NCBI RefSeq assembly: GCF_001613085.1
Contig: NZ_BDBR01000045.1
Span: forward strand, 18,368-82,367
DNA from: Nocardia salmonicida NBRC 13393
GTDB lineage: Bacteria > Actinomycetota > Actinomycetes > Mycobacteriales > Mycobacteriaceae
DNA length: 64,000 nt
Reading direction: 5' to 3'
Shown here: one piece after another, positions 1-8,640 of the stretch
How positions within the stretch are numbered: the first letter of the stretch is position 1
Layout: every line of letters starts with the position of its first letter
Notes under the pieces: model-generated
What the model was told of the DNA's origin: nothing
What the model saw: the letters and a program-made list of their open reading frames with translations, nothing else
The model's database searches: none
Position numbers and translations under genes: made by a program

Positions 1-650
1 AAACCGTCCGCGGCGACGACGATATTGCCGTTGCGCAGGTCGGTATGCAGCAGCGCGGTGCGCGGCGGCGGGCCCGGGAGCCGCTGTTCGAGCCAGCGCA
101 GCGCCAGCGTGAACACCGGCCGGTCGCCGAGCAGCGCACGCACGTCCGCCTCGGCCACGGCGAAAAGGGCGGCGGCCGGATCGGCGCCCGCGGCGGGCAC
201 GGTGCGCGGAGCGGCGGCCGGATCGATGGCGTGCAGCCTGCCCATCGCCTCGCCCCACTCGCGGGCCACCGTCTCGGCGTTGCCCGCGGCCGCGATGAGG
301 CGTAATACCCTGCGCGGGACGGTCTCCCCGGACACATGCTCGCTGACAACGAACGGCTCGCCCACCACGACTGGATCCGCGCAGACCGCTACCACCGCGG
401 GCACCGCCACTCCGTTCGTGCGCGCCAGCTCGCGCACCGCCGCCTCGTCCTCGACCGACATGATCTGCACGGCGGCAGGCACGAGCGTGGCGACCAGCTT
501 GCGGGCGCGCTCCCCCTCGACATGCGCGGTGAAGCCGACGTTGCGCCGCCGCGCGCCTGCCGAGAGGTACTCCAGCTCGTCTACTCGCACGGGCGCGGCC
601 GAGGTCCGGGTCAGGAACTCGGCCAGACCTGCGACGATATCGGTGCTCAC
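1..650 (-). CDS. Phosphotransferase family protein (APH fold), 3' part outside window
   Basis: The first 216 codons of an aminoglycoside-phosphotransferase-fold kinase are present; the C-terminus lies beyond base 1. The catalytic loop HTDLRNGN is visible at residues 203-210, with Asp205 the expected catalytic base and Asn210 the metal ligand. The start is GTG at 650 and shares four bases (GTGA) with the stop of the upstream DUF6285 gene, so the two are translationally coupled. In actinobacteria this pair commonly sits with an acyl-CoA dehydrogenase gene and is thought to act in acyl or short-chain alcohol metabolism rather than antibiotic resistance. That role is inferred from family and context; the substrate cannot be read from the sequence. 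Confidence 0.82.
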   Translation of the reverse strand, partial: MSTDIVAGLAEFLTRTSAAPVRVDELEYLSAGARRRNVGFTAHVEGERARKLVATLVPAAVQIMSVEDEAAVRELARTNGVAVPAVVAVCADPVVVGEPFVVSEHVSGETVPRRVLRLIAAAGNAETVAREWGEAMGRLHAIDPAAAPRTVPAAGADPAAALFAVAEADVRALLGDRPVFTLALRWLEQRLPGPPPRTALLHTDLRNGNIVVAADG

Positions 651-937
651 TCCCCCTCCCAGCTGTCGTAACCGGGTTTGGCGATCGCCAGGTCGGCGCG
701 CACCACCTCGACAAGTGCCTGCCACAAGGCGCGCTCGTCGTCGGCCGCGCCCAGCAGTTCGTGTTCATGTCGCGTCGCCGCAGGCGCGAGATCGATCTCG
801 CGCCGCACGATCCTGGCCAGATTCGCCCCCACCCGCGCACGGTGCCGCAGAGCGGGCGGCAAGGCCGGCAGCAGTGTGCTCTCCAGTAGTTCGGCCAGGG
901 ACTCCAGCAGCTCGGCTGCGGGTGGTTGATTCTGCAC
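647..937 (-). CDS. DUF6285 domain protein, 96 aa
   Basis: Small helical protein with a Leu/Ala-rich N-terminal half (AELLESLAELLES) and a conserved-looking C-terminus ending PGYDSWEGE. I assign it to the DUF6285 family because of that sequence and because it is coupled by GTGA overlap to an APH-fold kinase, the family's usual partner. I chose GTG at 937, which has an AGAGGTG ribosome-binding site about six bases upstream; an ATG at 979 in the same frame would give a longer form with no clear ribosome-binding site. No catalytic motif is visible. Function is unknown, possibly an accessory subunit of the kinase. Confidence 0.75.
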   Translation of the reverse strand: MQNQPPAAELLESLAELLESTLLPALPPALRHRARVGANLARIVRREIDLAPAATRHEHELLGAADDERALWQALVEVVRADLAIAKPGYDSWEGE

Positions 938-1106
938 AGTGACACCTCTGGCGCTGTCGCCATCGTGAGAGACCTTCAACGAAATCAGCGTATTGACTCG
1001 AAGGGGAAGCTACGGCAGATCGCGCAACGAGACAATAAGAGAATCAAAGTCCATATATCTCACGGCTCGGCGTGTTAGAAATACCGCCAACGGCAAGGAG
1101 ACGGTT

Positions 1107-2396
1107 GTGACACGTCCGTATCGGCTGATCATCTGGGGCCCCGGTGACATGGGCGGGCGGGCACTGCGCACGGCGCTGGAATCCCCCGATTTCGAGGTTG
1201 TCGGGGTCAAGGTGTTCAGCCCGCACAAGCACGGCAAGGACATCGGCGAACTGGTCGGGCTGGCGCCGGTGGGCATCACTGCGACCACGTCCAAGGCGGA
1301 AATCCTTGCGCTGAAAGCGGATTGCGTTGTGCACACGCCGACGACACCGTCGCTGGTGCAGGGCGCGGACGCCGATGTGCTGGACCTGCTCGAGTCCGGC
1401 AAGAACGTGGTGTCCGCGGCGTCCTATCACAATCCGGCCATGCCCACCTGGCTGTCCGAATCGCGTTCGCCGCTGGAGGTATTGCGCACTGTCGCGCAGA
1501 TGCGGGTGACCGGAGGCGCCTTCGGGCCGCAGTTGCCCAAGGCGCTGTCGGCGCTGAAAGCGCTGATGCGCGTGGCGGATTCGGGCCCGCTTCGGTTCAC
1601 CGGCCCGGTCTTGGAGCGTCTGGCCGCGCCGGTGGTGGACCGGGCGATCCCACGCCGGGCCACAGGCGAACGACTTCAGGCCGCCTGCCTGCGGGGCGGG
1701 GTATCGCTGCACGGCACGGGCCTGCACCCCGGACTCATGGTGGAGCAACTGCTGCTACGCCTGGCCGGGCTGCTCGACGAGGTGCGCGAGGTGAAATTCC
1801 TGGAGGTCGGCGATCTTTCGGCCGCACCGGACGGCATGTGGGGCGGTCTGGCCAGCCTCGGTTTCGGGATGCCGCTGAGCGCGGTCGACTCCGACCACGC
1901 CATCGCGCTCATGCAGCACTTCTACTTCGACGCGGTGCTCGCCAACGTCGCACACACGCTGTTCGGTGCCCGCGCCGAGGACGTTCGGGTGGAACGGCAC
2001 GTCTATCCCGTGCCTGCGCGGACCCGGGTGCGGGCCGGCGGCAGTGTGATCGAGCCGGGCACGGTCGGCGCCATCCACATGAGCTATCGCGGCTACCTCG
2101 GCGACCGGTTGTTCATGACCAACGCCGAATGCTGGCACGTCGGCCCGGGCAACGCCCACCTCGGGCCGGATCATCCGCGCAGCCTCGCCGGCGGGCACGT
2201 GATCACGCTGGACGGCAGCCCCGCCCGGATCGAGATGCGCAACGAACTTGACGACGAGTCGTACGAGGGCGATTGGTCCGCGGTCACCGACATCTCGGTC
2301 AAGGCGATGCTCGACGTCATCCCGGAACTGTGCGCGGCGCCGGCCGGTGTCGCGACGCTCGATCTGAGCCCCCGATACCGTCTGGAGACAGCATGA
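1107..2396 (+). CDS. NAD(P)-dependent oxidoreductase, DapB-like Rossmann protein, 429 aa
   Basis: The N-terminus RLIIWGPGDMGGRALRTAL is a Rossmann nucleotide-binding loop of the dihydrodipicolinate reductase/amine dehydrogenase type. The rest matches the long actinobacterial branch often annotated as NAD(P)H-dependent amine dehydrogenase, with a substrate-domain stretch LHGTGLHPGLMVEQLL near residues 205-220. The GTG start at 1107 follows AAGGAGA; an upstream in-frame ATG at 993 has no such site. Its stop overlaps the next gene by ATGA, and the two proteins look like divergent paralogues, so they may form a heteromer or a two-step pathway. The substrate is not evident. Confidence 0.8.
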   Translation: MTRPYRLIIWGPGDMGGRALRTALESPDFEVVGVKVFSPHKHGKDIGELVGLAPVGITATTSKAEILALKADCVVHTPTTPSLVQGADADVLDLLESGKNVVSAASYHNPAMPTWLSESRSPLEVLRTVAQMRVTGGAFGPQLPKALSALKALMRVADSGPLRFTGPVLERLAAPVVDRAIPRRATGERLQAACLRGGVSLHGTGLHPGLMVEQLLLRLAGLLDEVREVKFLEVGDLSAAPDGMWGGLASLGFGMPLSAVDSDHAIALMQHFYFDAVLANVAHTLFGARAEDVRVERHVYPVPARTRVRAGGSVIEPGTVGAIHMSYRGYLGDRLFMTNAECWHVGPGNAHLGPDHPRSLAGGHVITLDGSPARIEMRNELDDESYEGDWSAVTDISVKAMLDVIPELCAAPAGVATLDLSPRYRLETA

Positions 2397-3160
2397 CCTC
2401 CCCGCTTCCGGTCGCGGTGCTCGGCGCCGGGCCGCTCGCCGACCGGATCGCCGCGCATCCCGATATCTCCGTCGCGCCGCCTTCCTCGGCCGCGGTGGTT
2501 ATCCACCTGACGGCCGACGTCGATGCGGTAGTCGCCCAGCTCGGCGCGGGTCGCGACGTGGTGACCGCACTGCCCCTCGAAGCCCTCCCCCTGGACGAGG
2601 TGCGGGATGCCTGCCGCACCGGATCGTCCACCCTGCACGCCACCGGCGGCTTCCAGTCGGCGGTGGCGGCCCGGCTCACCCGCTCGCTCGCCGCGGCGAC
2701 GCGGGAGATCACCAGCATCGAACTGATCGAGGAGCTCGAGCTACCCGACGAGGGCGTGTATCCGTGGAACACGGTGCCGGACGAGATGGTGCCCGGTTAC
2801 TACTTCTCCGCTCTGCGCGTACTGGAAGACGCCGCCTTCACCGGCTCGCGCGCCGATACTCCCGAGCAGAACGGTGCGGTCTACACCCTGGGTGACCGGA
2901 TCACCTACCGTTCGATCCGCACCCGAGGCACCGGCGCGGTTCCGCTGCGCTATCGCCTGGTCACCACCACCGCAGCTGGAACAGCAACGGCCACAGTCGA
3001 TTTCCATCCCGCCGACGGCGTTCACCCGGCCGATCATCTGACGTCGGTGGATCTGGTGAAGGCGCTCGGTCCGGTTCACGCGAGCGAGCCCGGCATCGTC
3101 CTGCGCGATCTCGGCATCACCTATCTGGTCGCGGACGACCGGCTGCCGCGGTCCACTTAG
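2393..3160 (+). CDS. Rossmann-fold protein, short paralogue of the preceding oxidoreductase, 255 aa
   Basis: Begins at the ATG inside the ATGA overlap with the preceding gene. The start VAVLGAGPLADRIA keeps a GxGxxA-like nucleotide loop, but the protein is about 175 residues shorter than its neighbour. Local resemblance to it is visible: LHATGGFQSAVAARL against LHGTGLHPGLMVEQL, and ITSIELIEELELP against VREVKFLEVGDLS. This suggests an ancient duplication with loss of part of the N-terminal domain. Coupled translation implies equal amounts of both products. Function is unknown; a regulatory or non-catalytic partner subunit is possible. Confidence 0.75.
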   Translation: MTSPLPVAVLGAGPLADRIAAHPDISVAPPSSAAVVIHLTADVDAVVAQLGAGRDVVTALPLEALPLDEVRDACRTGSSTLHATGGFQSAVAARLTRSLAAATREITSIELIEELELPDEGVYPWNTVPDEMVPGYYFSALRVLEDAAFTGSRADTPEQNGAVYTLGDRITYRSIRTRGTGAVPLRYRLVTTTAAGTATATVDFHPADGVHPADHLTSVDLVKALGPVHASEPGIVLRDLGITYLVADDRLPRST

Positions 3161-3173
3161 CGCCGAAGGCGAC

Positions 3174-4313
3174 TCAGGACAGCAGCTGCCGTACCCGGGC
3201 CGCCTCGTGGGTGAGGTGGTCGCGCTCGGGCACGGTGGTGGCGGCGTGTGCGGCCTCGGAATACAGGGTGGCGGCCTGCGCGAGGTCGCCCGCCCGTTCG
3301 AGCAGGTAGGCACGGGATGCGGTGTAGCGCGGCAGTTCTGGGTCCAGGTCGGCCAGTGCGGCCAGGCCCGCTCGGGGTCCGTCGGCCTCGCCGAGCGCGA
3401 CCGCGCGGTTCAGGCGCACCACCGGGCTGTCGGTGAGAAGCAGCAGTTCGTCGTACCACTCCACGATCTGTACCCAGTCCGTTTCGGCGGTGCTCGGGGC
3501 GTCCGCGTGCAGAGCGGCGATCGCGGCTTGGGCTTGGTATTCGCCCAGCCGGTCACGGGCCAAGGCGGCCTGCAGAATGGTCACCCCTTCGGCGATAAGT
3601 CTTGTGTCCCAGTGTGTTCGGTTCTGCTCCGCGAGCGGCACCAGACGGGCGCCCTCGGTGCGTGAGGCACGGCGAGCGTGGTGCAGCAGCATCAGCGCGA
3701 GCAGTCCCGAGACCTCGGGTTCGTCGGTCGAGGCGGCGAGCTGGCGGGTGAGTCGGATGGCTTCGGCCGCCAGATCGACGTCGCCGCTGTAGCCCTCGTT
3801 GAAGACGAGGTAGAGCACGCGCAGCACGGTCGCCGGATCGCTGGGACGGTCGAGCGGTAAGCCGGTGATCCGCTTCTTCGCCCGGCTGATCCGTTGCGCC
3901 ATAGTCGCTTCCGGAACCAGGTATGCCGTCGCGATCTGTCGGGTCGTCAGGCCGCCGACCGCGCGCAGGGTCAACGCGACGGCCGAGCCGGGAGACAGCG
4001 AAGGGTGCGCGCACAGGAAATACAGCCACAATGTGTCGTCCGTGGCGGGCACCGGCCCGGCCTCGGGCTCGGCATCCACCACGAATTCCCGACCCCGCCG
4101 TGATGTTTCGGCCCGTGTCGCATCGATGAACTTTCGCCATGCGACGGCGACGAGCCAGCCTTTCGCATCGCGCGGTGGATCGTCGGGCCAGGTTTCCAGC
4201 GCCCGGATCAGCGCCTCCTGTACCGCGTCCTCGGCCGCGGCGAACTCGGCCCCGCGTCGGACGAGGATCCCGATCACCGCGGGGACGAGCGCGCGCACCA
4301 GCGCTTCGTTCAT
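3174..4313 (-). CDS. RNA polymerase sigma factor, ECF42-type with C-terminal TPR-like domain, 379 aa
   Basis: The N-terminal 170 residues carry sigma region 2 (FAAAEDAVQEALIRALETWP) and region 4 (GGLTTRQIATAYLVPEATMAQRI). The following 200 residues are a helical DUF6596/TPR-like extension (YLVFNEGYSG, LLLTDSPVVRLNRAVAL) typical of ECF42, which has no classical anti-sigma factor. Start is ATG 4313, inside the ATGA stop of the YciI gene. Family knowledge: ECF42 genes sit with DGPF/YCII genes, as here, and direct expression of those genes. The stop at 3174 faces the preceding plus-strand gene 14 bp away. Confidence 0.92.
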   Translation of the reverse strand: MNEALVRALVPAVIGILVRRGAEFAAAEDAVQEALIRALETWPDDPPRDAKGWLVAVAWRKFIDATRAETSRRGREFVVDAEPEAGPVPATDDTLWLYFLCAHPSLSPGSAVALTLRAVGGLTTRQIATAYLVPEATMAQRISRAKKRITGLPLDRPSDPATVLRVLYLVFNEGYSGDVDLAAEAIRLTRQLAASTDEPEVSGLLALMLLHHARRASRTEGARLVPLAEQNRTHWDTRLIAEGVTILQAALARDRLGEYQAQAAIAALHADAPSTAETDWVQIVEWYDELLLLTDSPVVRLNRAVALGEADGPRAGLAALADLDPELPRYTASRAYLLERAGDLAQAATLYSEAAHAATTVPERDHLTHEAARVRQLLS

Positions 4314-4717
4314 TCGGTCACCGTGGGCAATTCCGCGTAGAACGGCCGCAGTTCGAGCCACTCCTGGACCGGCTTCCCGCCCGCGCCCGGCGCCGCCGAC
4401 AGCTCACCGGCCAGTTCGAGGGCCCGGTCATAGGTGTCGACGTCGATGATCATCCAGCCCGCGATCAGGTCCTTGGTCTCCGCGAACGGCCCGTCGGTGA
4501 CCGGCGGGCGTCCCTCGCCGTCGGAGCGGACGAAGGTGCCCTGCGTGGTCAGCGCCTGACTGTCGACGTATTCGCCGGTCGATCGCAGCCGTGCGGCGAA
4601 ATCCTCCATGTATCGCACGTGCGCGGTCACTTCCTCCGGCGTCCACCGATCCATCGGCACGTCGTTCACCGAGGCGGGAGCGCCGCGGTAGTGCTTGAGC
4701 AGCAGGTACTTGGCCAT
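4310..4717 (-). CDS. YciI family (DGPF domain) protein, 135 aa
   Basis: Starts MAKYLLLKHYRG and contains the signature DGPFAETKDLIAGW near residues 77-90, followed by the IIDVDTYDRALELA helix. This is the DGPF branch of the YciI/dimeric ferredoxin-like fold. Members are small dimeric proteins with a conserved His-Asp pair suggestive of catalysis, but no established substrate. It lies 50 bp downstream of the PPOX gene and overlaps the ECF42 sigma gene by ATGA, giving a three-gene operon. It is therefore probably a target of the co-encoded sigma factor. Confidence 0.9.
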   Translation of the reverse strand: MAKYLLLKHYRGAPASVNDVPMDRWTPEEVTAHVRYMEDFAARLRSTGEYVDSQALTTQGTFVRSDGEGRPPVTDGPFAETKDLIAGWMIIDVDTYDRALELAGELSAAPGAGGKPVQEWLELRPFYAELPTVTE

Positions 4718-4767
4718 GATGTTCTCCTCGATTCGTTTCGGCCCATTCTGGCCGGGACAGGTCGGTT

Positions 4768-5265
4768 TCAGGCGTTCTGACGTTCGGCCCGCTGCTGGAT
4801 GAGTTCCTCGACAGCGGACGGCAGGGTGGTCTCGAAGTCGATGAGCTTGACCCAGGTCGGCGTGATGACGATCCGGACCATGCCCTCGTAGAGCGAATGG
4901 ACCTCGGCCTCCCACACGACGCGCTGCTCGGCGGTCATCTCGTAGCTGCCGTTCATCTCCAGGTATTCCGCCGGGATGCCGTGCACCACATCCAACTCCG
5001 CCCGCCCGCGGATCAGCAGCATCTTCGGCGGGTGCACCTCGGTGTCGATCGTCAGCGCGACCGCGGGGTTGTGGCGCAGGGAAGGCAGCTTCGGTGCGTT
5101 CGTCGACGTGCAGACGACGATCTCCGCGCCGTTCCAGGCGAAACCGACCGGGACATTGCGCGGCGTGCCGTCCTTGGCGACGTAGGCCATGCGGAGCAGG
5201 TCGCGGGCCAGCAGTTCCTGGCTGTGCGGGCGGTTCAGGATCTCGGTGATCTCGTGCTGTTCCAT
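4768..5265 (-). CDS. Pyridoxamine 5'-phosphate oxidase-family (split-barrel flavoprotein), 165 aa
   Basis: The protein has the split-barrel pattern of FMN or F420-binding PPOX-like proteins: an N-terminal helix, then strands such as RMAYVAKDGTPRNVPVGFAW and VALTIDTE, and a final LIQQRAERQ helix. The ATG at 5265 has a GAAGGAG site. It is the first gene of the PPOX-YciI-ECF42 operon and lies 54 bp downstream of a candidate ECF42 promoter. Whether it uses FMN, F420 or haem cannot be decided here. A role in reducing or detoxifying small electrophiles would suit the stress sigma context but is inference. Confidence 0.85.
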   Translation of the reverse strand: MEQHEITEILNRPHSQELLARDLLRMAYVAKDGTPRNVPVGFAWNGAEIVVCTSTNAPKLPSLRHNPAVALTIDTEVHPPKMLLIRGRAELDVVHGIPAEYLEMNGSYEMTAEQRVVWEAEVHSLYEGMVRIVITPTWVKLIDFETTLPSAVEELIQQRAERQNA

Positions 5266-5318
5266 GGCGGTCGCTCCTTCGATGTCGTCGAGGCCCGTTC
5301 GGCTGCTCGTACCCCTGG

Positions 5319-5345
5319 GACGGAGCCGCCCGCGCGTTCTCGACA
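5319..5345 (-). promoter_or_regulatory. Candidate ECF42 promoter for the PPOX-YciI-sigma operon
   Basis: Reading the minus strand, TGTCGA at 5345-5340 is followed after 17 bases by CGTC at 5322-5319. This matches the reported ECF42 pattern of TGTCGA at -35 and a CGA/TC-type -10 element. It would start transcription about 45 bases before the PPOX ATG and imply autoregulation. Confidence 0.55.
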
Positions 5346-5426
5346 TCCCCGACGAAAGAATTTCGGAGAACTTTTTCGCCGTGAGTGAACGGCGCCACCT
5401 GCAGGAACAAACCACCGGGGGTCCAT

Positions 5427-5447
5427 GTTGAGTCAGCAAAGCTCAAC
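5427..5447. promoter_or_regulatory. HspR-type HAIR operator upstream of lon
   Basis: GTTGAGT, seven bases, then GCTCAAC. The arms pair at six of seven positions and match the HAIR consensus CTTGAGT-N7-ACTCAAG that HspR binds. It ends 14 bases before the lon ATG and directly abuts the ribosome-binding site, so bound repressor would block transcription start or early elongation. Streptomyces lon is a known HspR target. Confidence 0.75.
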
Positions 5448-5461
5448 TTGGAAGGGTCGAC

Positions 5462-7903
5462 ATGACTTCAGCTCAGAACCTGCCGGTGCTGTTCCTGACC
5501 GATCCGATCGTGCTGCCGGGCATGGTCGTGCCCATCGAACTGGACGAATCCGCGCAGGCCGCCATCGACGCGGCGCAGGCCGCAAAAACCGGCTCGGTGC
5601 TGGTCGCACCGCGTCTGGACGAGGGGTACGCGTCCTACGGCGTCGTCGCCACCATCGAACAGGTCGGCCGGATGCGCGGCGGCGCGCCCGCGGCCGTGTT
5701 GAAGGCCGAGCGCAGGGCGCGGATCGGGCACGGGGTCACCGGGCCGGGCGCCGCGCTGTGGGTCGAGGCCGAACTCGTCGAGGCGGTCGAGCCCGACGAG
5801 CACACCATCGCGCTGGCCGCCGAGTACAAGAAGCTGGTAGTCGCCGTGCTCCAGCGGCGTGAGGCCTGGCAGATCATCGACATCGTCAACCAGTTGGCCG
5901 ACGCCGAAGCCATCGCCGACACCGCGGGCTACGCGCCGTACCTGTCCGATGACCAGAAGCGCGAGCTGCTCGAGACCCCCGATGTCGCCGTGCGGCTGAC
6001 CAAGCAGATCGACTGGATCAGAGACCACATCGCCGAGGTCGAGGTCACCGACAAGATCTCCGAAGACGTTCGCGACGGCATGGAGAAGAGCCAGCGCGAA
6101 TTCCTGCTGCGCCAGCAGCTCAACGCCATCCGCAAGGAACTAGGCGAGGACGAACCCGACGGCGCCGACGACTACCGCACCCGCGTCGAGAACGCCGACC
6201 TGCCCGAGAACGTGCGCGCCGAGGCGCTGCGCGAGGTCGGCCGGTTGGAGCGCGCCAGCGACCAGAGCCCGGAATCGGGCTGGATCCGTACCTGGCTCGA
6301 CACCGTGCTCGAACTGCCGTGGACGGTGAAAACCGAAGACAGCACCGATGTTTCGGCCGCCCGCGCGGTACTCGACGCCGATCACCACGGCCTCGAAGAG
6401 GTCAAGGACCGCATGGTCGAGTACCTGGCGGTGCGTTCGCGGCGGGCCGCTCGTGGTCTCGAGGTCGTCGGTGGACGTGGCTCCGGCGCGGTGCTCGTGC
6501 TGGTCGGTCCGCCCGGCGTCGGTAAGACCTCGCTGGGTGAGTCGGTCGCAAAGGCTCTCGGCCGCAAGTTCGTTCGCGTCGCCCTCGGCGGCGTGCGCGA
6601 CGAAGCCGAGATCCGTGGCCACCGCCGCACCTACGTCGGCGCGCTGCCCGGCCGGATCGTGCGTGCGGTGAAGGAGGCGGGGTCGATGAATCCCGTTGTC
6701 CTGCTGGACGAGATCGACAAGGTCGGCTCCGACTTCCGTGGTGATCCGGCGGCGGCCCTGCTCGAGGTCCTCGACCCCGCGCAGAACCACACCTTCCGCG
6801 ACCACTACCTGGACCTGGACCTCGACCTGTCGAATGTCCTGTTCATCGCGACGGCCAATGTCATGGACACCATCCCCGGTCCCCTGCTGGACCGCATGGA
6901 GCTCATCACCGTCGACGGTTACACCGAGGCCGACAAGGTGGCCATCGCCCGCGACTTCCTGGTCCCCCGCCAGCTGGAGCGCAATGCGCTGACCGCGCAG
7001 GAGGTGTCGATCACCGACGCGGCGTTGCGCGAGATCGCGGCGAACTACACCCGCGAGGCAGGTGTTCGTCAGATGGAGCGTTTGGTGGCAAAAGCCCTGC
7101 GCAAGGCGGCGACTCGCCTCGTCACCGGTGACGCAGCCGGTCGCGAGGACGAAGCCGCGCTCGGTTACGACCCGACGCTCGGCTACGACAATGTCATCGA
7201 CCTCGAATCCGGTGCGCGGCCGGCGGGAGCGGTGACGTCGCTGGTCGTAGACATCGACAACCTGACCGACTACCTCGGCCGCCCCCGCTTCACCCCGGAT
7301 TCGATGGAACGTACCTCGGTCCCCGGTGTGGCGACGGGCCTCGCGGTGACCGGTGCCGGCGGCGATGTGCTCTACATCGAGGCCAACGGCGCCGAGGGCG
7401 AACGCTCCCTCACGCTCACCGGCCAACTCGGCGATGTCATGAAGGAGTCCGCGCAGATCGCCCTCACCTACGTGCGCTCGCACCTGGAGGAAATCGGCAT
7501 CGAACCCAAGGTTCTCGACCGCAATATCCACATCCACTTCCCCGCGGGCGCTGTCCCGAAGGACGGCCCGTCGGCGGGCGTCACCATGGTCACCGCCCTG
7601 GTGTCGCTGGCCCTCGGCCGCCCGGTCCGCGGCGATGTGGGGATGACCGGCGAGGTCACCCTCAACGGCAGCGTCCTGCCCATCGGCGGCGTGAAACAGA
7701 AGCTCCTCGCCGCCCAGCGAGCCGGGTTGAAGACCGTCTTCATCCCCGCCCGCAACGAACCGGACCTCGACGAGGTCCCGGCCGAGGTCCTGGCCGCACT
7801 CGACGTCCGCCCCGTCGCCGACGTGGCAGACATCCTGGCCTACGCCATCGAACCCATCGCCGAACCTGCCGCCGACGGCAAGACCTTCGCCGTCAGCGCC
7901 TGA
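5462..7903 (+). CDS. lon: ATP-dependent protease Lon (LonA), 813 aa
   Basis: Homohexameric cytoplasmic AAA+ serine protease degrading misfolded and regulatory proteins. An N-terminal substrate-binding domain (about 1-200) is followed by helices, the AAA+ module with Walker A GPPGVGKT at 349-356 and Walker B VVLLDEIDK, and the C-terminal protease domain. The catalytic dyad is Ser704 in KDGPSAGVTM and Lys747 in GGVKQKLL, 43 residues apart as in E. coli. The ATG at 5462 follows GGAAGGG. Length is normal for bacterial LonA. A HAIR operator just upstream suggests heat-shock control by HspR. A strong terminator hairpin follows the stop. Confidence 0.97.
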   Translation: MTSAQNLPVLFLTDPIVLPGMVVPIELDESAQAAIDAAQAAKTGSVLVAPRLDEGYASYGVVATIEQVGRMRGGAPAAVLKAERRARIGHGVTGPGAALWVEAELVEAVEPDEHTIALAAEYKKLVVAVLQRREAWQIIDIVNQLADAEAIADTAGYAPYLSDDQKRELLETPDVAVRLTKQIDWIRDHIAEVEVTDKISEDVRDGMEKSQREFLLRQQLNAIRKELGEDEPDGADDYRTRVENADLPENVRAEALREVGRLERASDQSPESGWIRTWLDTVLELPWTVKTEDSTDVSAARAVLDADHHGLEEVKDRMVEYLAVRSRRAARGLEVVGGRGSGAVLVLVGPPGVGKTSLGESVAKALGRKFVRVALGGVRDEAEIRGHRRTYVGALPGRIVRAVKEAGSMNPVVLLDEIDKVGSDFRGDPAAALLEVLDPAQNHTFRDHYLDLDLDLSNVLFIATANVMDTIPGPLLDRMELITVDGYTEADKVAIARDFLVPRQLERNALTAQEVSITDAALREIAANYTREAGVRQMERLVAKALRKAATRLVTGDAAGREDEAALGYDPTLGYDNVIDLESGARPAGAVTSLVVDIDNLTDYLGRPRFTPDSMERTSVPGVATGLAVTGAGGDVLYIEANGAEGERSLTLTGQLGDVMKESAQIALTYVRSHLEEIGIEPKVLDRNIHIHFPAGAVPKDGPSAGVTMVTALVSLALGRPVRGDVGMTGEVTLNGSVLPIGGVKQKLLAAQRAGLKTVFIPARNEPDLDEVPAEVLAALDVRPVADVADILAYAIEPIAEPAADGKTFAVSA

Positions 7904-7913
7904 TCCGAACCGC

Positions 7914-7950
7914 CGACGGGCCGTGCGCAGTCATCTGCGCGCGGCCCGTT
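7914..7950. terminator. Terminator hairpin between lon and thioesterase gene
   Basis: The stem around CGGGCCGTGCGCAG and its complement with loop TCAT has about 14 pairs and one mismatch. It lies between two convergent genes and can serve both. Confidence 0.75.
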
Positions 7951-7969
7951 CGTCGTATCCGCAGCCCCA

Positions 7970-8554
7970 CTAGCGGCTCACGGTCGGCGGCAGTACCGGG
8001 CCGTCGACGATGACCACTGCCAGTTGGTCGGTGTCGTAGTTGTCCTGGTCGTCGTCGAACTCGACATCGTCGTCGAATTCGACATCGTCGTCGAATTCGA
8101 CGTCCTCCTCGGCGGAGGGGGCGAGGTCCTTTTCGACGCGGCGGGTGGTGCCCTGGGCGACCGCGCAGAGGATGGGTTCCTCACCCTCGGTTTCGGCGTA
8201 CACGTCGCAGTGGGTGACGGCCTGGCGGCGGGTGGCGCCGAGGACGGTGGCGTGCACCCGCAGGCGTTCGCCCTGGGCGGGGCGCAGGTAGGTGATGGTG
8301 AAGCCGCCGGTGAGGACGTTGGGGCCCAGGACGGTACCCGCGGCGAAGGTGAGGGCGTTGTCGGCGGCGTAGGCGAGCACCCCGCCGTGCACGAAGCCGA
8401 ACTGCTGACCGTGTTCGGGCTGGATATCGATGACGAGAGTGGCCGCGCCATCACCGAATTCGGTGAGCTCGGTGCCGACCAGACGGGCGAAAGGCTGCGC
8501 GGCGAGCACCTGGCGCGCCAGGTCGAGGTCGAGGGTGGTGGCTTCGGTCGGCAT
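7970..8554 (-). CDS. PaaI-type hotdog thioesterase with acidic repeat tail, 194 aa
   Basis: Residues 1-132 form a single hotdog domain. FGFVHGGVLAYAADNA at 52-67 supplies the helix-capping HGG and the acidic residue region used in PaaI/acyl-CoA thioesterases. The substrate is probably an acyl- or aryl-CoA. After residue 135 comes a tail not expected for the family: three copies of VEFDDD (about 142-159) encoded by an 18-bp tandem repeat, then a hydrophobic end QLAVVIVDGPVLPPTV. The gene is divergent from dinB with an 86-bp gap. The ATG at 8554 is chosen because an upstream start would extend into the dinB promoter region. Confidence 0.88.
   Translation of the reverse strand: MPTEATTLDLDLARQVLAAQPFARLVGTELTEFGDGAATLVIDIQPEHGQQFGFVHGGVLAYAADNALTFAAGTVLGPNVLTGGFTITYLRPAQGERLRVHATVLGATRRQAVTHCDVYAETEGEEPILCAVAQGTTRRVEKDLAPSAEEDVEFDDDVEFDDDVEFDDDQDNYDTDQLAVVIVDGPVLPPTVSR
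8051..8104 (-). repeat. 18-bp tandem repeat, three copies, in thioesterase gene
   Basis: Three near-identical in-frame 18-bp units, differing by one or two bases, encode VEFDDD three times. Such arrays change copy number by slippage in steps of six residues without breaking the frame. Confidence 0.9.
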
Positions 8555-8640
8555 CGGGTGTTCCGTTCTTCGAGCTCAGTCGTGATCGGTTGGCGCGCTA
8601 CGGATATTGCCACGCCCGGTTACGCCGGATTGTCGGTGCC

